This document shows, one piece after another, positions 52,123 to 59,703 of a stretch of DNA of 64,000 nt. A program made the translations under genes and the position numbers. Source of the stretch: Leptolyngbya sp. NIES-2104 (GTDB lineage Bacteria; Cyanobacteriota; Cyanobacteriia; Leptolyngbyales; Leptolyngbyaceae). The notes beneath the pieces were generated by a model. It had not been told where the DNA came from and made no database searches. It saw nothing but the letters and a program-made list of their open reading frames with translations. The DNA is taken from positions 3,968,001-4,032,000 of the forward strand of contig NZ_BBWW01000001.1 of the NCBI RefSeq assembly GCF_001485215.1, read 5' to 3'. Numbering within the stretch: the stretch's first letter is position 1; every line of letters begins with the position of its first letter.

Positions 52123-52259
52123 TACCAATTCAAAACAACAATGCGACAAATCATGCAATTACCCGACGACCGTAGAGACGCGATTAATCGCGTCTCTACC
52201 CGGATTTCGCGGTGGGACGACGATCGTTTGATCTGTTGCATTAATTGATCGAATTGGTA
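52123..52259. mobile_element. 137-base MITE-like element inside higB
   Basis: Ends TACCAATTC and GAATTGGTA are exact inverse copies, with imperfect pairing continuing about 25 further bases inward. Target bases TGA lie on both sides (52120-52122 and 52260-52262), a 3-base duplication. The centre holds the 28-base GTAGAGACGCG palindrome. No transposase; it would need one supplied in trans. A 3-base TNA duplication is known for IS1031-type members of the IS5 family, so such an enzyme is a candidate mover. Confidence 0.85.
52172..52199. repeat. 28-base perfect palindrome (GTAGAGACGCGATT and inverse)
   Basis: A loop-free palindrome, half-site GTAGAGACGCGATT. The identical sequence is at 55446-55473 and a long-loop form at 39724-39772. 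Here it is nested within the MITE-like element. Confidence 0.9.
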
Positions 52260-52543
52260 TGACGACATTTTTAATGGGCGGGATACGAAAGCCGCTCGGC
52301 GTACCTGTCCGCAAACACTCTGGAAAATCGCAGCGCGAAAGTTGGATCAATTAGATTCAGCGACGACCCTAGACGATCTACGAATGCCACCTGGGAATCG
52401 ATTAGAAGCACTAGAAGGCGATCGAGCAGGACAACACAGCATCCGAATCAACAATCAATATCGAATCTGTTTTGTTTGGAATGATGCTCCTAGCGATGTC
52501 GTGATTGTTGATTATCATTAACTTAGTTTCGATCGCTAATCCA

Positions 52544-52846
52544 ATGATTCGAGTTCCTACTCATCGGGTTCCAACTCATCCAGGTGAGATGCTGCAAGAA
52601 GAATTTCTCTTGCCTGCAAATCTAACCATTCACGAATTGAGCGCGGCAATTTACGTCTCTGAAGAAGAGATTCAAACTCTCGTGCAGGAACAGAGGGCGC
52701 TAACGCCCGGACTCGCTCTGCGACTCGCTAAATACTTCGGGACTTCTGCTGATTTCTGGATGAATCTCCAGTTGAGATGGGATTTCTATCACGCCCAGAA
52801 CGCAGAAGCAGCAATTCTATCGAACATTCAACCGCGTTCTGCATAG
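52544..52846 (+). CDS. higA: HigA/VapI-type antitoxin
   Basis: A 100-residue protein with the helix-turn-helix pattern of the HigA family: HRVPTHPGEMLQEEFLLPANLTIHELSAAIYVSEEEIQTLVQEQRALTPGLALRLAKYFGTSADFWMNLQ. ATG at 52544 starts MIRVPTHRVPTHPG; an open frame to 52505 overlaps the toxin remnant and is less likely. It normally neutralises HigB and represses the operon. Since higB is broken, this antitoxin is now an orphan in this locus but stays intact. It may act on related toxins elsewhere. Confidence 0.92.
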   Translation: MIRVPTHRVPTHPGEMLQEEFLLPANLTIHELSAAIYVSEEEIQTLVQEQRALTPGLALRLAKYFGTSADFWMNLQLRWDFYHAQNAEAAILSNIQPRSA

Positions 52847-52850
52847 CACA

Positions 52851-52880
52851 AAAGGCTGCCCCACAAAGAGCAGCCTTTTT
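52851..52880. terminator. bidirectional terminator
   Basis: GGCTGC and GCAGCC pair around a ten-base loop, with AAAA before and TTTTT after, so it can serve higA on the plus strand and the DUF2854 gene on the minus strand. Confidence 0.88.
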
Positions 52881-52885
52881 GAAGC

Positions 52886-53461
52886 CTAAACTGTTGCAGT
52901 GACGGCGGGAGTTGCGATGATGAATAGATCGATCGTTTCTTCCGCAGGCTGTTTCACATCCACTCGTACACCCGGACCGAAAAAGCTCGTCATCTTTTCA
53001 ATCTTCTTTTTCCAGGTTTCCAGAGTGATAAACGGTGAATCGAATTCGAGAATCATTGCGTAGGCTCCATCGATATTCTCTTCGCGAATGCCCACGATCG
53101 TCGGTCGATCGTCATCGGTCGGAGCGAGTCCTAAGAATTTCAACGCGCTATCTAAATGCGCTTCTTGCCCGTAGCGATACCGAGTCAGATCATCAAAAAT
53201 CTGTTTTTGCGTGTCGGTCGCTTGGGTTGTTTTGAGCGTTTCTACTTCGGGAGTGGTCGGAATCGTCAGCGGTACCGGACGCAATTCGGTAATCTTTAAC
53301 GCAATTCCACCTAAGACGAGCGGAATACCATAAAAGAACCCGATCATATTCAGAGCCGCATAATTGAGCACGTAGGCGGTGAATCCGATGATGGTAATTA
53401 CGATTCCACCCCAGAAACACAAGGCACCGAGGGGCGGCAATCGACGAAGTAGCGATGACAT
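52886..53461 (-). CDS. DUF2854 domain protein
   Basis: A 191-residue protein with two hydrophobic segments (about 12-32 and 35-55) followed by a soluble domain: LTRYRYGQEAHLDSALKFLGLAPTDDDRPTIVGIREENIDGAYAMILEFDSPFITLETWKKKIEKMTSFFGPGVRVDV. This pattern is DUF2854, which occurs in cyanobacteria and chloroplasts. It is probably a thylakoid or envelope membrane protein. Function is not known to me. Confidence 0.88.
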   Translation of the reverse strand: MSSLLRRLPPLGALCFWGGIVITIIGFTAYVLNYAALNMIGFFYGIPLVLGGIALKITELRPVPLTIPTTPEVETLKTTQATDTQKQIFDDLTRYRYGQEAHLDSALKFLGLAPTDDDRPTIVGIREENIDGAYAMILEFDSPFITLETWKKKIEKMTSFFGPGVRVDVKQPAEETIDLFIIATPAVTATV

Positions 53462-53597
53462 AGGCTGACTCTTTTCAACGTTTGTTAAATTTTATTATCG
53501 CTGATCAGGGGTGGAATCGCGCTCGTTCACAGAGTTTTACGCAAATTGGAGCCTGAATCTTTTACGCTGGAAACAGCATTCAAATCAAAGTTTCAGT

Positions 53598-53912
53598 ATG
53601 ACTCGTGCAGTAATCAAGTTTTCGTCTGAAGATTGCGGAATCTGTCACAAGATGGCGTTTTACGACCAAAAAGTGGCTGAGGAATTAGGCTTGCAGTTCG
53701 TGGATGTGAAAATGCAGGACACCGCAACCTACCGGAAGTACCGGAAGATTTTGCTCACTCAATATCCCGATAAAGCCGAAATGGGATGGCCCACCTACAT
53801 CATTTGCGATTCACCCGAAGATGACTTCAAAATCTTGGGTGAAGTGAAAGGGGGACATCCGAAAGGTGAGTTTCGGAGTCGATTACAGGCGGTCTTGGCA
53901 GAATCTAATTAA
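53598..53912 (+). CDS. thioredoxin-family protein
   Basis: A 104-residue protein starting at ATG 53598 (MTRAVIKFSSEDCGICHKMAFYDQKVAEELGL); the frame is open upstream to 53511, but without family similarity. The redox motif is CGIC. MGWPTYIIC supplies a cis-proline-like turn before the last strands, and GEVKGGHPKGEFRSRL ends the fold. No signal peptide, so it is cytosolic. Targets unknown. Confidence 0.88.
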   Translation: MTRAVIKFSSEDCGICHKMAFYDQKVAEELGLQFVDVKMQDTATYRKYRKILLTQYPDKAEMGWPTYIICDSPEDDFKILGEVKGGHPKGEFRSRLQAVLAESN

Positions 53913-53920
53913 TTTGAGAG

Positions 53921-53945
53921 GGCGCGGCTTGAATCAAGCCGCGCC
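53921..53945. terminator. strong GC-rich hairpin between convergent genes
   Basis: GGCGCGGCTTGA and its inverse pair with one base of loop (25 bases total). No real T-run follows on either side, so it may act as a bidirectional terminator with a weak tail or as an mRNA 3' stabiliser. Confidence 0.7.
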
Positions 53946-53949
53946 ATTT

Positions 53950-54414
53950 CTAACGCACGATCGCTAAAGCACTTTCAACCGTCGAAGGCAATCGTCTCAA
54001 AATTTTGCCTTTCACCATATCCACCGGAACGAGAACCACTCGACCGCTGACATAGACGATCGCATTATCGAGCGATCGGATTTCGTATTCGACAGGAAGC
54101 TTTACGCCCTCGATCGACATTAGTCGCGTTTTGACGATCGCTTTCATACCCATGCGTAATGATTGATGATAATGAATCGACAAATCAATCACAGGCAAAT
54201 TACAGCCCATTTCGACTAACTGCGCGAAATCGATTCCACGCGACTGGAGAAATTCGATTCGAGCTTCTTCGAGCCAAGCAATATAGGCTCCATGCCATAC
54301 CACACCTGCATAATCCGTATGGTGAGCATAAACCGTAATCGGATAGTCAAACCAATCGAGCGCGATCGTTGACGGAACAAGGTTTGAGGTTGGTAATTGA
54401 GGAGATTGAGACAC
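53950..54414 (-). CDS. acyl-CoA thioesterase (YbgC/FadM-like)
   Basis: A 154-residue hot-dog-fold protein. FDYPITVYAHHTDYAGVVWHGAYIAWLEEARIEFL has the catalytic aspartate and the long helix of the 4HBT family. NLPVIDLSIHYHQSLRMGMKAIVKTRL follows as the second strand pair. In cyanobacteria one relative hydrolyses 1,4-dihydroxy-2-naphthoyl-CoA in phylloquinone synthesis; that role is possible here but not decided by the sequence. Confidence 0.88.
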   Translation of the reverse strand: MSQSPQLPTSNLVPSTIALDWFDYPITVYAHHTDYAGVVWHGAYIAWLEEARIEFLQSRGIDFAQLVEMGCNLPVIDLSIHYHQSLRMGMKAIVKTRLMSIEGVKLPVEYEIRSLDNAIVYVSGRVVLVPVDMVKGKILRRLPSTVESALAIVR

Positions 54415-54541
54415 GATCGTACTTCACAAACCATAATGAACACAGGGTCGCCCCGAAGCCTAGACTTAATACAGACCGAGAAAATACGCTCGATCGAGAA
54501 ACAACCCTGCTTTAAAGTCTACGCAGAAACGAGGCGATGCG

Positions 54542-55387
54542 ATGATAGAAAAAATTTTATTAGCCGATTCTGGAACGGGGCGTTCAGAAGATATGCTGAA
54601 CGCGCTGATGGCGATTCCGTCGGTTCAGCGATCGATGGTGACAGTGCTTCACGTCGTTCCCCCACAAACGAGTTCCGATGCGATGACGGAAAAGTGGGAA
54701 GAAGGCGGAAAAGTTCTAGCGAAAGCGGTTCAATCGTTGAAATTAGAGCCGAATCATGTTTCGGCAATGCTGCGTCAAGGTGATCCAAAAACGGAAGTGT
54801 TAAAGGCTGCCGATGAAATTAACGCCGATTTGATCATCATGGGATCGCGTGGGTTAAAGCGGTTGGTTTCGATTTTAGAAAATTCGGTGAGTCAGTATGT
54901 GTTTCAGCTTTCATCACGTCCGATGCTGTTGGTAAAAGATGATATTTTCGTGCGGGCGATCAATCGGGTGACGGTCGCGATCGACAAATCCGATGCCTCG
55001 AAACAAGCATTGAAGTTAGCGCTCTTTTTGCTGCGAGATATCAAAGGGGGACAGGTCACGCTTGTGAATGTCGATAGTGATCCAAAAGCGACTGAAAAAA
55101 TGGGTGCGGAAGCTGAGAAAGTGCCCGCGTTCGCTGATGCGATCGCTCAAGCGAAACAGTACGGGGTCGGTTATAAAGCAATCGTGACGACCGGAAAAGC
55201 GGGCGAGGCAATTTGTCGCGTTGCGGATGAGGTCAAAACGGATTTGTTGGTATTGGGATCACCCGATCGAAGACCGTCGATCGCGAAAGGATTACCGGAT
55301 CTCGATCGATTGTTGGGTACGTCGTTATCGGATTATGTGCGGGTGTACGCGAATTGTCCGGTGTTGTTGACGCGGACGGTGGGGTAA
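54542..55387 (+). CDS. universal stress protein, tandem domains
   Basis: A 281-residue protein with two Usp domains (about 1-140 and 141-280). The first has INADLIIMGSRGLKRLVSILENSVSQYVFQLSSRPMLLVKDD, close to the ATP-binding G-x2-G-x9-G-S motif but with N in place of the third G. The second is more diverged (LLVLGSPDRRPSIAKG, YVRVYANCPVLLTR). GAGG lies seven bases before the ATG. It is a single-gene unit, divergent from the thioesterase. Confidence 0.92.
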   Translation: MIEKILLADSGTGRSEDMLNALMAIPSVQRSMVTVLHVVPPQTSSDAMTEKWEEGGKVLAKAVQSLKLEPNHVSAMLRQGDPKTEVLKAADEINADLIIMGSRGLKRLVSILENSVSQYVFQLSSRPMLLVKDDIFVRAINRVTVAIDKSDASKQALKLALFLLRDIKGGQVTLVNVDSDPKATEKMGAEAEKVPAFADAIAQAKQYGVGYKAIVTTGKAGEAICRVADEVKTDLLVLGSPDRRPSIAKGLPDLDRLLGTSLSDYVRVYANCPVLLTRTVG

Positions 55388-55445
55388 TTTCGTCGATCCG
55401 ATAACAACGAAATTTCCCGACAACGCGTATTTTCCAAAACGACGG

Positions 55446-55473
55446 GTAGAGACGCGATTAATCGCGTCTCTAC
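55446..55473. repeat. 28-base perfect palindrome, third copy
   Basis: Identical to the palindrome at 52172-52199 (half-site GTAGAGACGCGATT). Here it stands free between the stress protein gene and tldD, in a C-rich stretch. Confidence 0.9.
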
Positions 55474-55565
55474 GATCAACCCCACAACCAAAAACCAACC
55501 CCACACCCCAACGGATTTTGGAATTATTTTGGATCAACGTGGGCAATCGAACGAAACCCGATCGA

Positions 55566-56969
55566 TTAATCCTCGATCGCTTCTCCCCCAACCACCACAT
55601 CGCGGATTCTCAAACTCGGACCACCACAACCGACCGCTAACCCGCTTTGTCCACCTTTGCCACATCCCCCCGATTCATCCCAGAAGAAGTCATCGCCGAT
55701 TCCTTCAATATCCGCCAAAGTCTTAAACGCATTTCCTGATAAGGTCACATCCCGTACAGGTTCCGCTACTTCACCATTTCGGATCATCCAAGCTTCACCA
55801 GCAGTAAACGTAAACATCTCGCCATTGGTCATTCCGCCGATCCAATTTCGGGCATACACCCCTTCTTTGATGTCCTGAAATAGATCCTTCACGGGTGTTT
55901 TACCGCGCTCGATCCAGGTGTTGGTCATTCGCACGATCGGTGGATAGTGATAGTTCAAACACCGAGCATTCCCGGTCGGCGCTTCTTCTAATTTGCCTGC
56001 GGTTTCACGCGAATGGAGTCGCCCAACTAAAACACCATCTTGAATCAGTTGCGTCGTGGTGGCTGGAACGCCTTCATCATCGTAGAAATAACTCCCTCGA
56101 TGACCCTCGATCGCGGCACCATCATAAATCTGCAATTCCGGCGATCCAAACCGTCGTCCGATACTCATCACTTCCAGAATATCGGGATTCTCATACGCCA
56201 TATCCGCCTCAGATAAATGCCCAAACGCCTCATGTACGAATAATCCTGACAAAATCGGGTCAATCACAACCGTGTAGGTATTTCCCTTCACAGGCGGAAG
56301 TGCTAGAGAATTCACCGCTCGTTGTGCTGCCTCTTGCACTTGTCGATCGAGTCCCAGTAAATCCTCGTAAGCTTTCCGTGATCCTACGGTTTCACGCCCT
56401 GTCTGAACAGTTTCGCCATCTCGCGCAGTCGCCGCAAACCGCATCTCCAGATCGACCCAAGACTGCTCAATCAGCGTACCGTCTGAAGTCGCCAAAATGA
56501 TTCGTTGATTACTGTCTCCATATCGAACCGAAATCGTCGCAACTCGGGGATCAACGCTGCGAAGAATTTCTCCGTAATGCTGGCAAAGCGCTTTCTTTTG
56601 CGCTAGAGGAATCTGACGGGGATCGCTTCCAGTTAATAACAGCGATCGTTCATCCTGAACTGGAGCCACCGGAGCTAAAACGGTTTCATCGGTTCCGACT
56701 AATCGCGCCGCCGCGATCGCATCTTCGACCCGCGCTTTCAAACTCGATAACTGATTGAAGCTAGAAAAACCCCAGCCACCCTTATAACAGGCTCGGACTT
56801 GTCCCCCGATCGAAATCCCTTCGCTGAGTGTCTCGATCTTATGACCCCGCAGCAAAATATCAGTGCCTTCTGCCGCTTCCAGACGAATTGCCAAATAATC
56901 GACACGATGACGATACTGGCTGATCAAATCGGAAATTAAGTTTTTTGCGTTGGATAATGCTGAATTCAT
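55566..56969 (-). CDS. tldD: metalloprotease TldD
   Basis: A 467-residue protein. ATG at 56969 starts MNSALSNAKNLISDLI; the frame is open to 57041 without support. HEAFGHLSEADM (H246-x3-H) is the zinc site typical of TldD, with ENPDILEVMSIGRRFGSPELQIYDGAAIEGHRGSYFYDDEGVPATTTQLI and the C-terminal CGKGGQSGLAVGCGGPSLRI. TldD works with TldE (PmbA) to cut peptides; tldE is not adjacent. Cytosolic. Confidence 0.95.
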   Translation of the reverse strand: MNSALSNAKNLISDLISQYRHRVDYLAIRLEAAEGTDILLRGHKIETLSEGISIGGQVRACYKGGWGFSSFNQLSSLKARVEDAIAAARLVGTDETVLAPVAPVQDERSLLLTGSDPRQIPLAQKKALCQHYGEILRSVDPRVATISVRYGDSNQRIILATSDGTLIEQSWVDLEMRFAATARDGETVQTGRETVGSRKAYEDLLGLDRQVQEAAQRAVNSLALPPVKGNTYTVVIDPILSGLFVHEAFGHLSEADMAYENPDILEVMSIGRRFGSPELQIYDGAAIEGHRGSYFYDDEGVPATTTQLIQDGVLVGRLHSRETAGKLEEAPTGNARCLNYHYPPIVRMTNTWIERGKTPVKDLFQDIKEGVYARNWIGGMTNGEMFTFTAGEAWMIRNGEVAEPVRDVTLSGNAFKTLADIEGIGDDFFWDESGGCGKGGQSGLAVGCGGPSLRIRDVVVGGEAIED

Positions 56970-57074
56970 GGAGGCTTTTAAGATCACTGTTTTTATTGTG
57001 CGCTCGATCGACACGCACCGCAAAAAAGGAGCCGCAAACACGACTCCCCCTTGAAATATTCATTTTTCTATTAA

Positions 57075-57347
57075 TTATTCTTTTGAATTGCGGAGACGAA
57101 TCAACTGACGGCGCATCTGCGGAGATGCCGTAAATTCAGAGATTTCTTCTGCTTTCACCGTAGATTCGATGGGTTCTAAAAACTCATCTACACCACAAGA
57201 ATAAGCATCGAGCAGCAATTCCAGCAGTTGTTCTGGATTGCTTAATGCACCTTTCTCCTCGATCAGCCTGAATTTCAGGCGAACCTCACACTCGTAAACT
57301 CCAACTTCGGGAGTTGTGACTTTGAACTCTAAAGGATCGTAATTCAT
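57075..57347 (-). CDS. small conserved cyanobacterial protein (asr1734/Npun_R1517-like)
   Basis: A 90-residue soluble protein. EVGVYECEVRLKFRLIEEKGAL, DEFLEPIESTVKAEEISEFTASPQMRRQLIRLRN are blocks I recall from a cyanobacteria-only family whose Anabaena member asr1734 was linked to control of heterocyst formation. The naming is from memory and moderate in certainty. If the host does not form heterocysts it would have a more general role. It lies 105 bases upstream of tldD on the same strand. Confidence 0.68.
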   Translation of the reverse strand: MNYDPLEFKVTTPEVGVYECEVRLKFRLIEEKGALSNPEQLLELLLDAYSCGVDEFLEPIESTVKAEEISEFTASPQMRRQLIRLRNSKE

Positions 57348-58301
57348 CTACGCAAGCAGTCCCATGACGACGCGGATAGTGGATTGGGTTCAGACTGGAC
57401 TTGACGACGGCACAACGCCAAGACACGTATCGCACATTCGATGCACCTAAAACATGTTCCAGCGCGGGTCACTCCGAAGAGCGATCGAGCCAGAGTCAGA
57501 GAAGCTCTCCTTTTCTGCTCGAACCTAACACTTTTAGGAAACAAGTCAGATCAGCTAAATCGCTGAATCAAATACACAAATATCGCAGCATTGTTATGAA
57601 TTCAGGCAAGAGTTTCTTGCAGTTCACAACTCGCGCTTAAGCCCATTTATAAGGGAGTGAATTCGGAATTAGTACCGTAATAACACCAGTATTTCAAATA
57701 CTTTGACAAGAAAAGCCAAGCGCTACGAAAGCGAAATTTTTGATCAGTTTAGTATTATCTTCAAAGTAAGTTTATATGTGATGAATTGATGAAGTATTCC
57801 TTGAATTGAACACCGAACGATGAGCTTTACGCAGCAGTTCACCAGCTTTGTAATCTGAAATACCCTTTGTAGACGACATACGGAAGCGCACTACAAGAGC
57901 TTAAGCATTGAGGTTTTGCCAGGTTCTAATCGCGAAATTTCTAATACAAGAGACTTTTATCAAAAACGATGAACTTTGATGACTCAGTTTAATTGCTGGC
58001 ATGAGAAAAATTGCTTCAGTGATTTCTGTATTCCGTGTAATATTTTTAACAAATGCAATTACTGAGATGCCGCAATCGATCAAATCAATCAATGTTTGAA
58101 TCATCTCCGTATTTAGATTTCACAGAGAGAAGACTTTAAAGATTCAGTATAGTGAAGATGCGGGCATAACGAATGATTGAAACCAATGCAAAGTCACGAT
58201 CGCACTATCAAAACCCACGTCGATCGCACTCTTGTAATTCGGCGGAATTCATCTACCGTACAATCACTGAAATCTCGGTAATTACCTCAATTTTGTAGAG
58301 A
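57348..58301. other. 954-base region without recognised gene
   Basis: Only short frames are present (79 codons at 57401-57640 plus, 67 codons at 57901-58104 minus), with no familiar motif. Most of it is A/T rich. An ATTCGGCGGAATT palindrome-like stretch lies near 58236. A possible promoter for the minus-strand small gene at 57347 lies near the left side. Could hold a non-coding RNA, but I see no known family. Confidence 0.6.
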
Positions 58302-59459
58302 CTAAGAGCGAAAAACTGGCAGTGTGAAATGAAAACAACTACCCTGATCCAAGCCTGAATCGACCCAAATTTGCCCATAGTGCGCTCTAACAATCCGCTG
58401 ACAGAGCGATAACCCGATACCGTATCCTTCTTGAGCCGCGTCGCGCTGCAATCGGTAGTGATCTTCAAAAATGCGATCGCGATTTTCCAGCGGCACACCC
58501 GGACCGTTATCACAAATACTCACTTGAACTTTTTGTGTGGTGCGATGCAGAATCGAAACCTGAATGGTGCCGTGATCGGGCGTGTACTTGATCGCGTTAT
58601 CCAAAATATTGACAATCACCTGCCGGACTCGTTCAGCATCCGCGTAGACGATCGGTAAATCTGAAGGAATGTCGGTTTTGAGTCGCTGCTGTTTTGCCTG
58701 AACGCGATCGCTTAGATCGGACATAACATCCTGACAAAGCACACCTAAATCTAATTTTTCAGGATGAATGTGCAGTTCAGCGCTGGTTCCTCTTGCGGCT
58801 TGGAGAATATCGGTGATCATGCGATCGATGGTGCGAATCTGGGTTCGACCATGTTTGAGCAGATTTGCTGTCATCTGTGGAGTCAAGCGAGAGGGTTGTC
58901 CATCCGCTTGCTTGTGGGCGATTTCTAGCGTTTCGATCGCGATCGAGGCAGCGGTGAGAGGATTGCGAAGATCATGTGCCAGCATCGAAATGATTTGATC
59001 TTTGAAATGCAATTGCGCTTTGAGATCTTCGTTTTCGCGATTGAGGCGAAAGATCTCATCGCTGAGCTTGATCACTTCAGTTGAATGTCCGATCTGAGAA
59101 ACGGGATTTTCGGAGGGTTGCGGCGTGTTGGCGATGAATTCTTCGACCGATCGCTGCCAGCGGGGCCACCAGCTCTTGAGTTGAACAATGAGATCACTTC
59201 CGGTCAGCGTTTGGCGCGGCTCTGGATGCAGTTTGATCAGGGTCGGAGTCGCTACTAATCGATAATGTTCGGCAAGATACGGTTGTTCACCGACATCGAT
59301 CACTTCGAGTTCAAAGGGGCATTCGGCACTGCGATCTTTCAGATAGTCGCGAATTTGGCGAATTTGTTCTCGCGATGCTGGACGCTGATCAACGAACAGC
59401 AAAATCTGGAGTGGCACTTTGGTATCTGGGGTGGAATTGGAATGTGCCTGCATCGTCAT
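58302..59459 (-). CDS. sasA: adaptive-response sensory kinase SasA
   Basis: A 385-residue protein (start 59459, or ATG 59453). Residues 17-105 form a KaiB-like thioredoxin-fold domain ([46 protein letters not shown]). A linker, then HisKA with [21 protein letters not shown]162, and HATPase ([49 protein letters not shown]). SasA reads the state of KaiC and phosphorylates RpaA in the circadian output path. No kai genes are in the window, which is normal. Confidence 0.95.
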   Translation of the reverse strand: MTMQAHSNSTPDTKVPLQILLFVDQRPASREQIRQIRDYLKDRSAECPFELEVIDVGEQPYLAEHYRLVATPTLIKLHPEPRQTLTGSDLIVQLKSWWPRWQRSVEEFIANTPQPSENPVSQIGHSTEVIKLSDEIFRLNRENEDLKAQLHFKDQIISMLAHDLRNPLTAASIAIETLEIAHKQADGQPSRLTPQMTANLLKHGRTQIRTIDRMITDILQAARGTSAELHIHPEKLDLGVLCQDVMSDLSDRVQAKQQRLKTDIPSDLPIVYADAERVRQVIVNILDNAIKYTPDHGTIQVSILHRTTQKVQVSICDNGPGVPLENRDRIFEDHYRLQRDAAQEGYGIGLSLCQRIVRAHYGQIWVDSGLDQGSCFHFTLPVFRS

Positions 59460-59703
59460 GAGTTAGCACTCTCAGAACTGGCGCGAAACAAAGCGATCGC
59501 AGATTTAGGAAACCTTGCGTTGCATCAGTGAGATGCAAAACATCGATCGAAATGCAAGTTGCTTCTTATATAGATTACCGTATCGCCTGCATTGTGCGAT
59601 GCGATCGTGCGGATTTGCATCACGGGTTCTCCACGAAGTTCCCGATTCCCTGTAAAGTGATGTTAATAGACTGTGATAATTTTCTAATAATTCATAAGAA
59701 CCC

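Larger units (their letters stand above)
52091..52521 (+). pseudogene. higB: HigB-family toxin gene interrupted by a MITE-like element
   Basis: The gene starts at ATG 52091 (MIESFGSSGT) and resumes after the element at 52261 with DDIFNGRDTKAARRTC, continuing to LWKIAARKLDQLDSATTLDDLRMPPGNRLEALEG, QHSIRINNQYRICFVWND and VVIVDYH then TAA at 52519. Joining the halves at the repeated TGA recreates a continuous frame of 96 codons, the size of a RelE/HigB toxin. As it stands, translation from 52091 reads into the element and stops after 47 codons. The 3' half has no start codon in frame. The inactive state is thus due to one insertion, with the rest well preserved. Confidence 0.88.

Noticed and set aside
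55895-56500. 201-codon frame on the plus strand inside tldD
   Set aside because: Antisense shadow of a clear gene; rich in Ser, His and Arg, no domain.
57901-58104. 67-codon minus-strand frame in the gene-free region
   Set aside because: No family match that I recognise, no good ribosome-binding site; kept only as a possibility in the region note.
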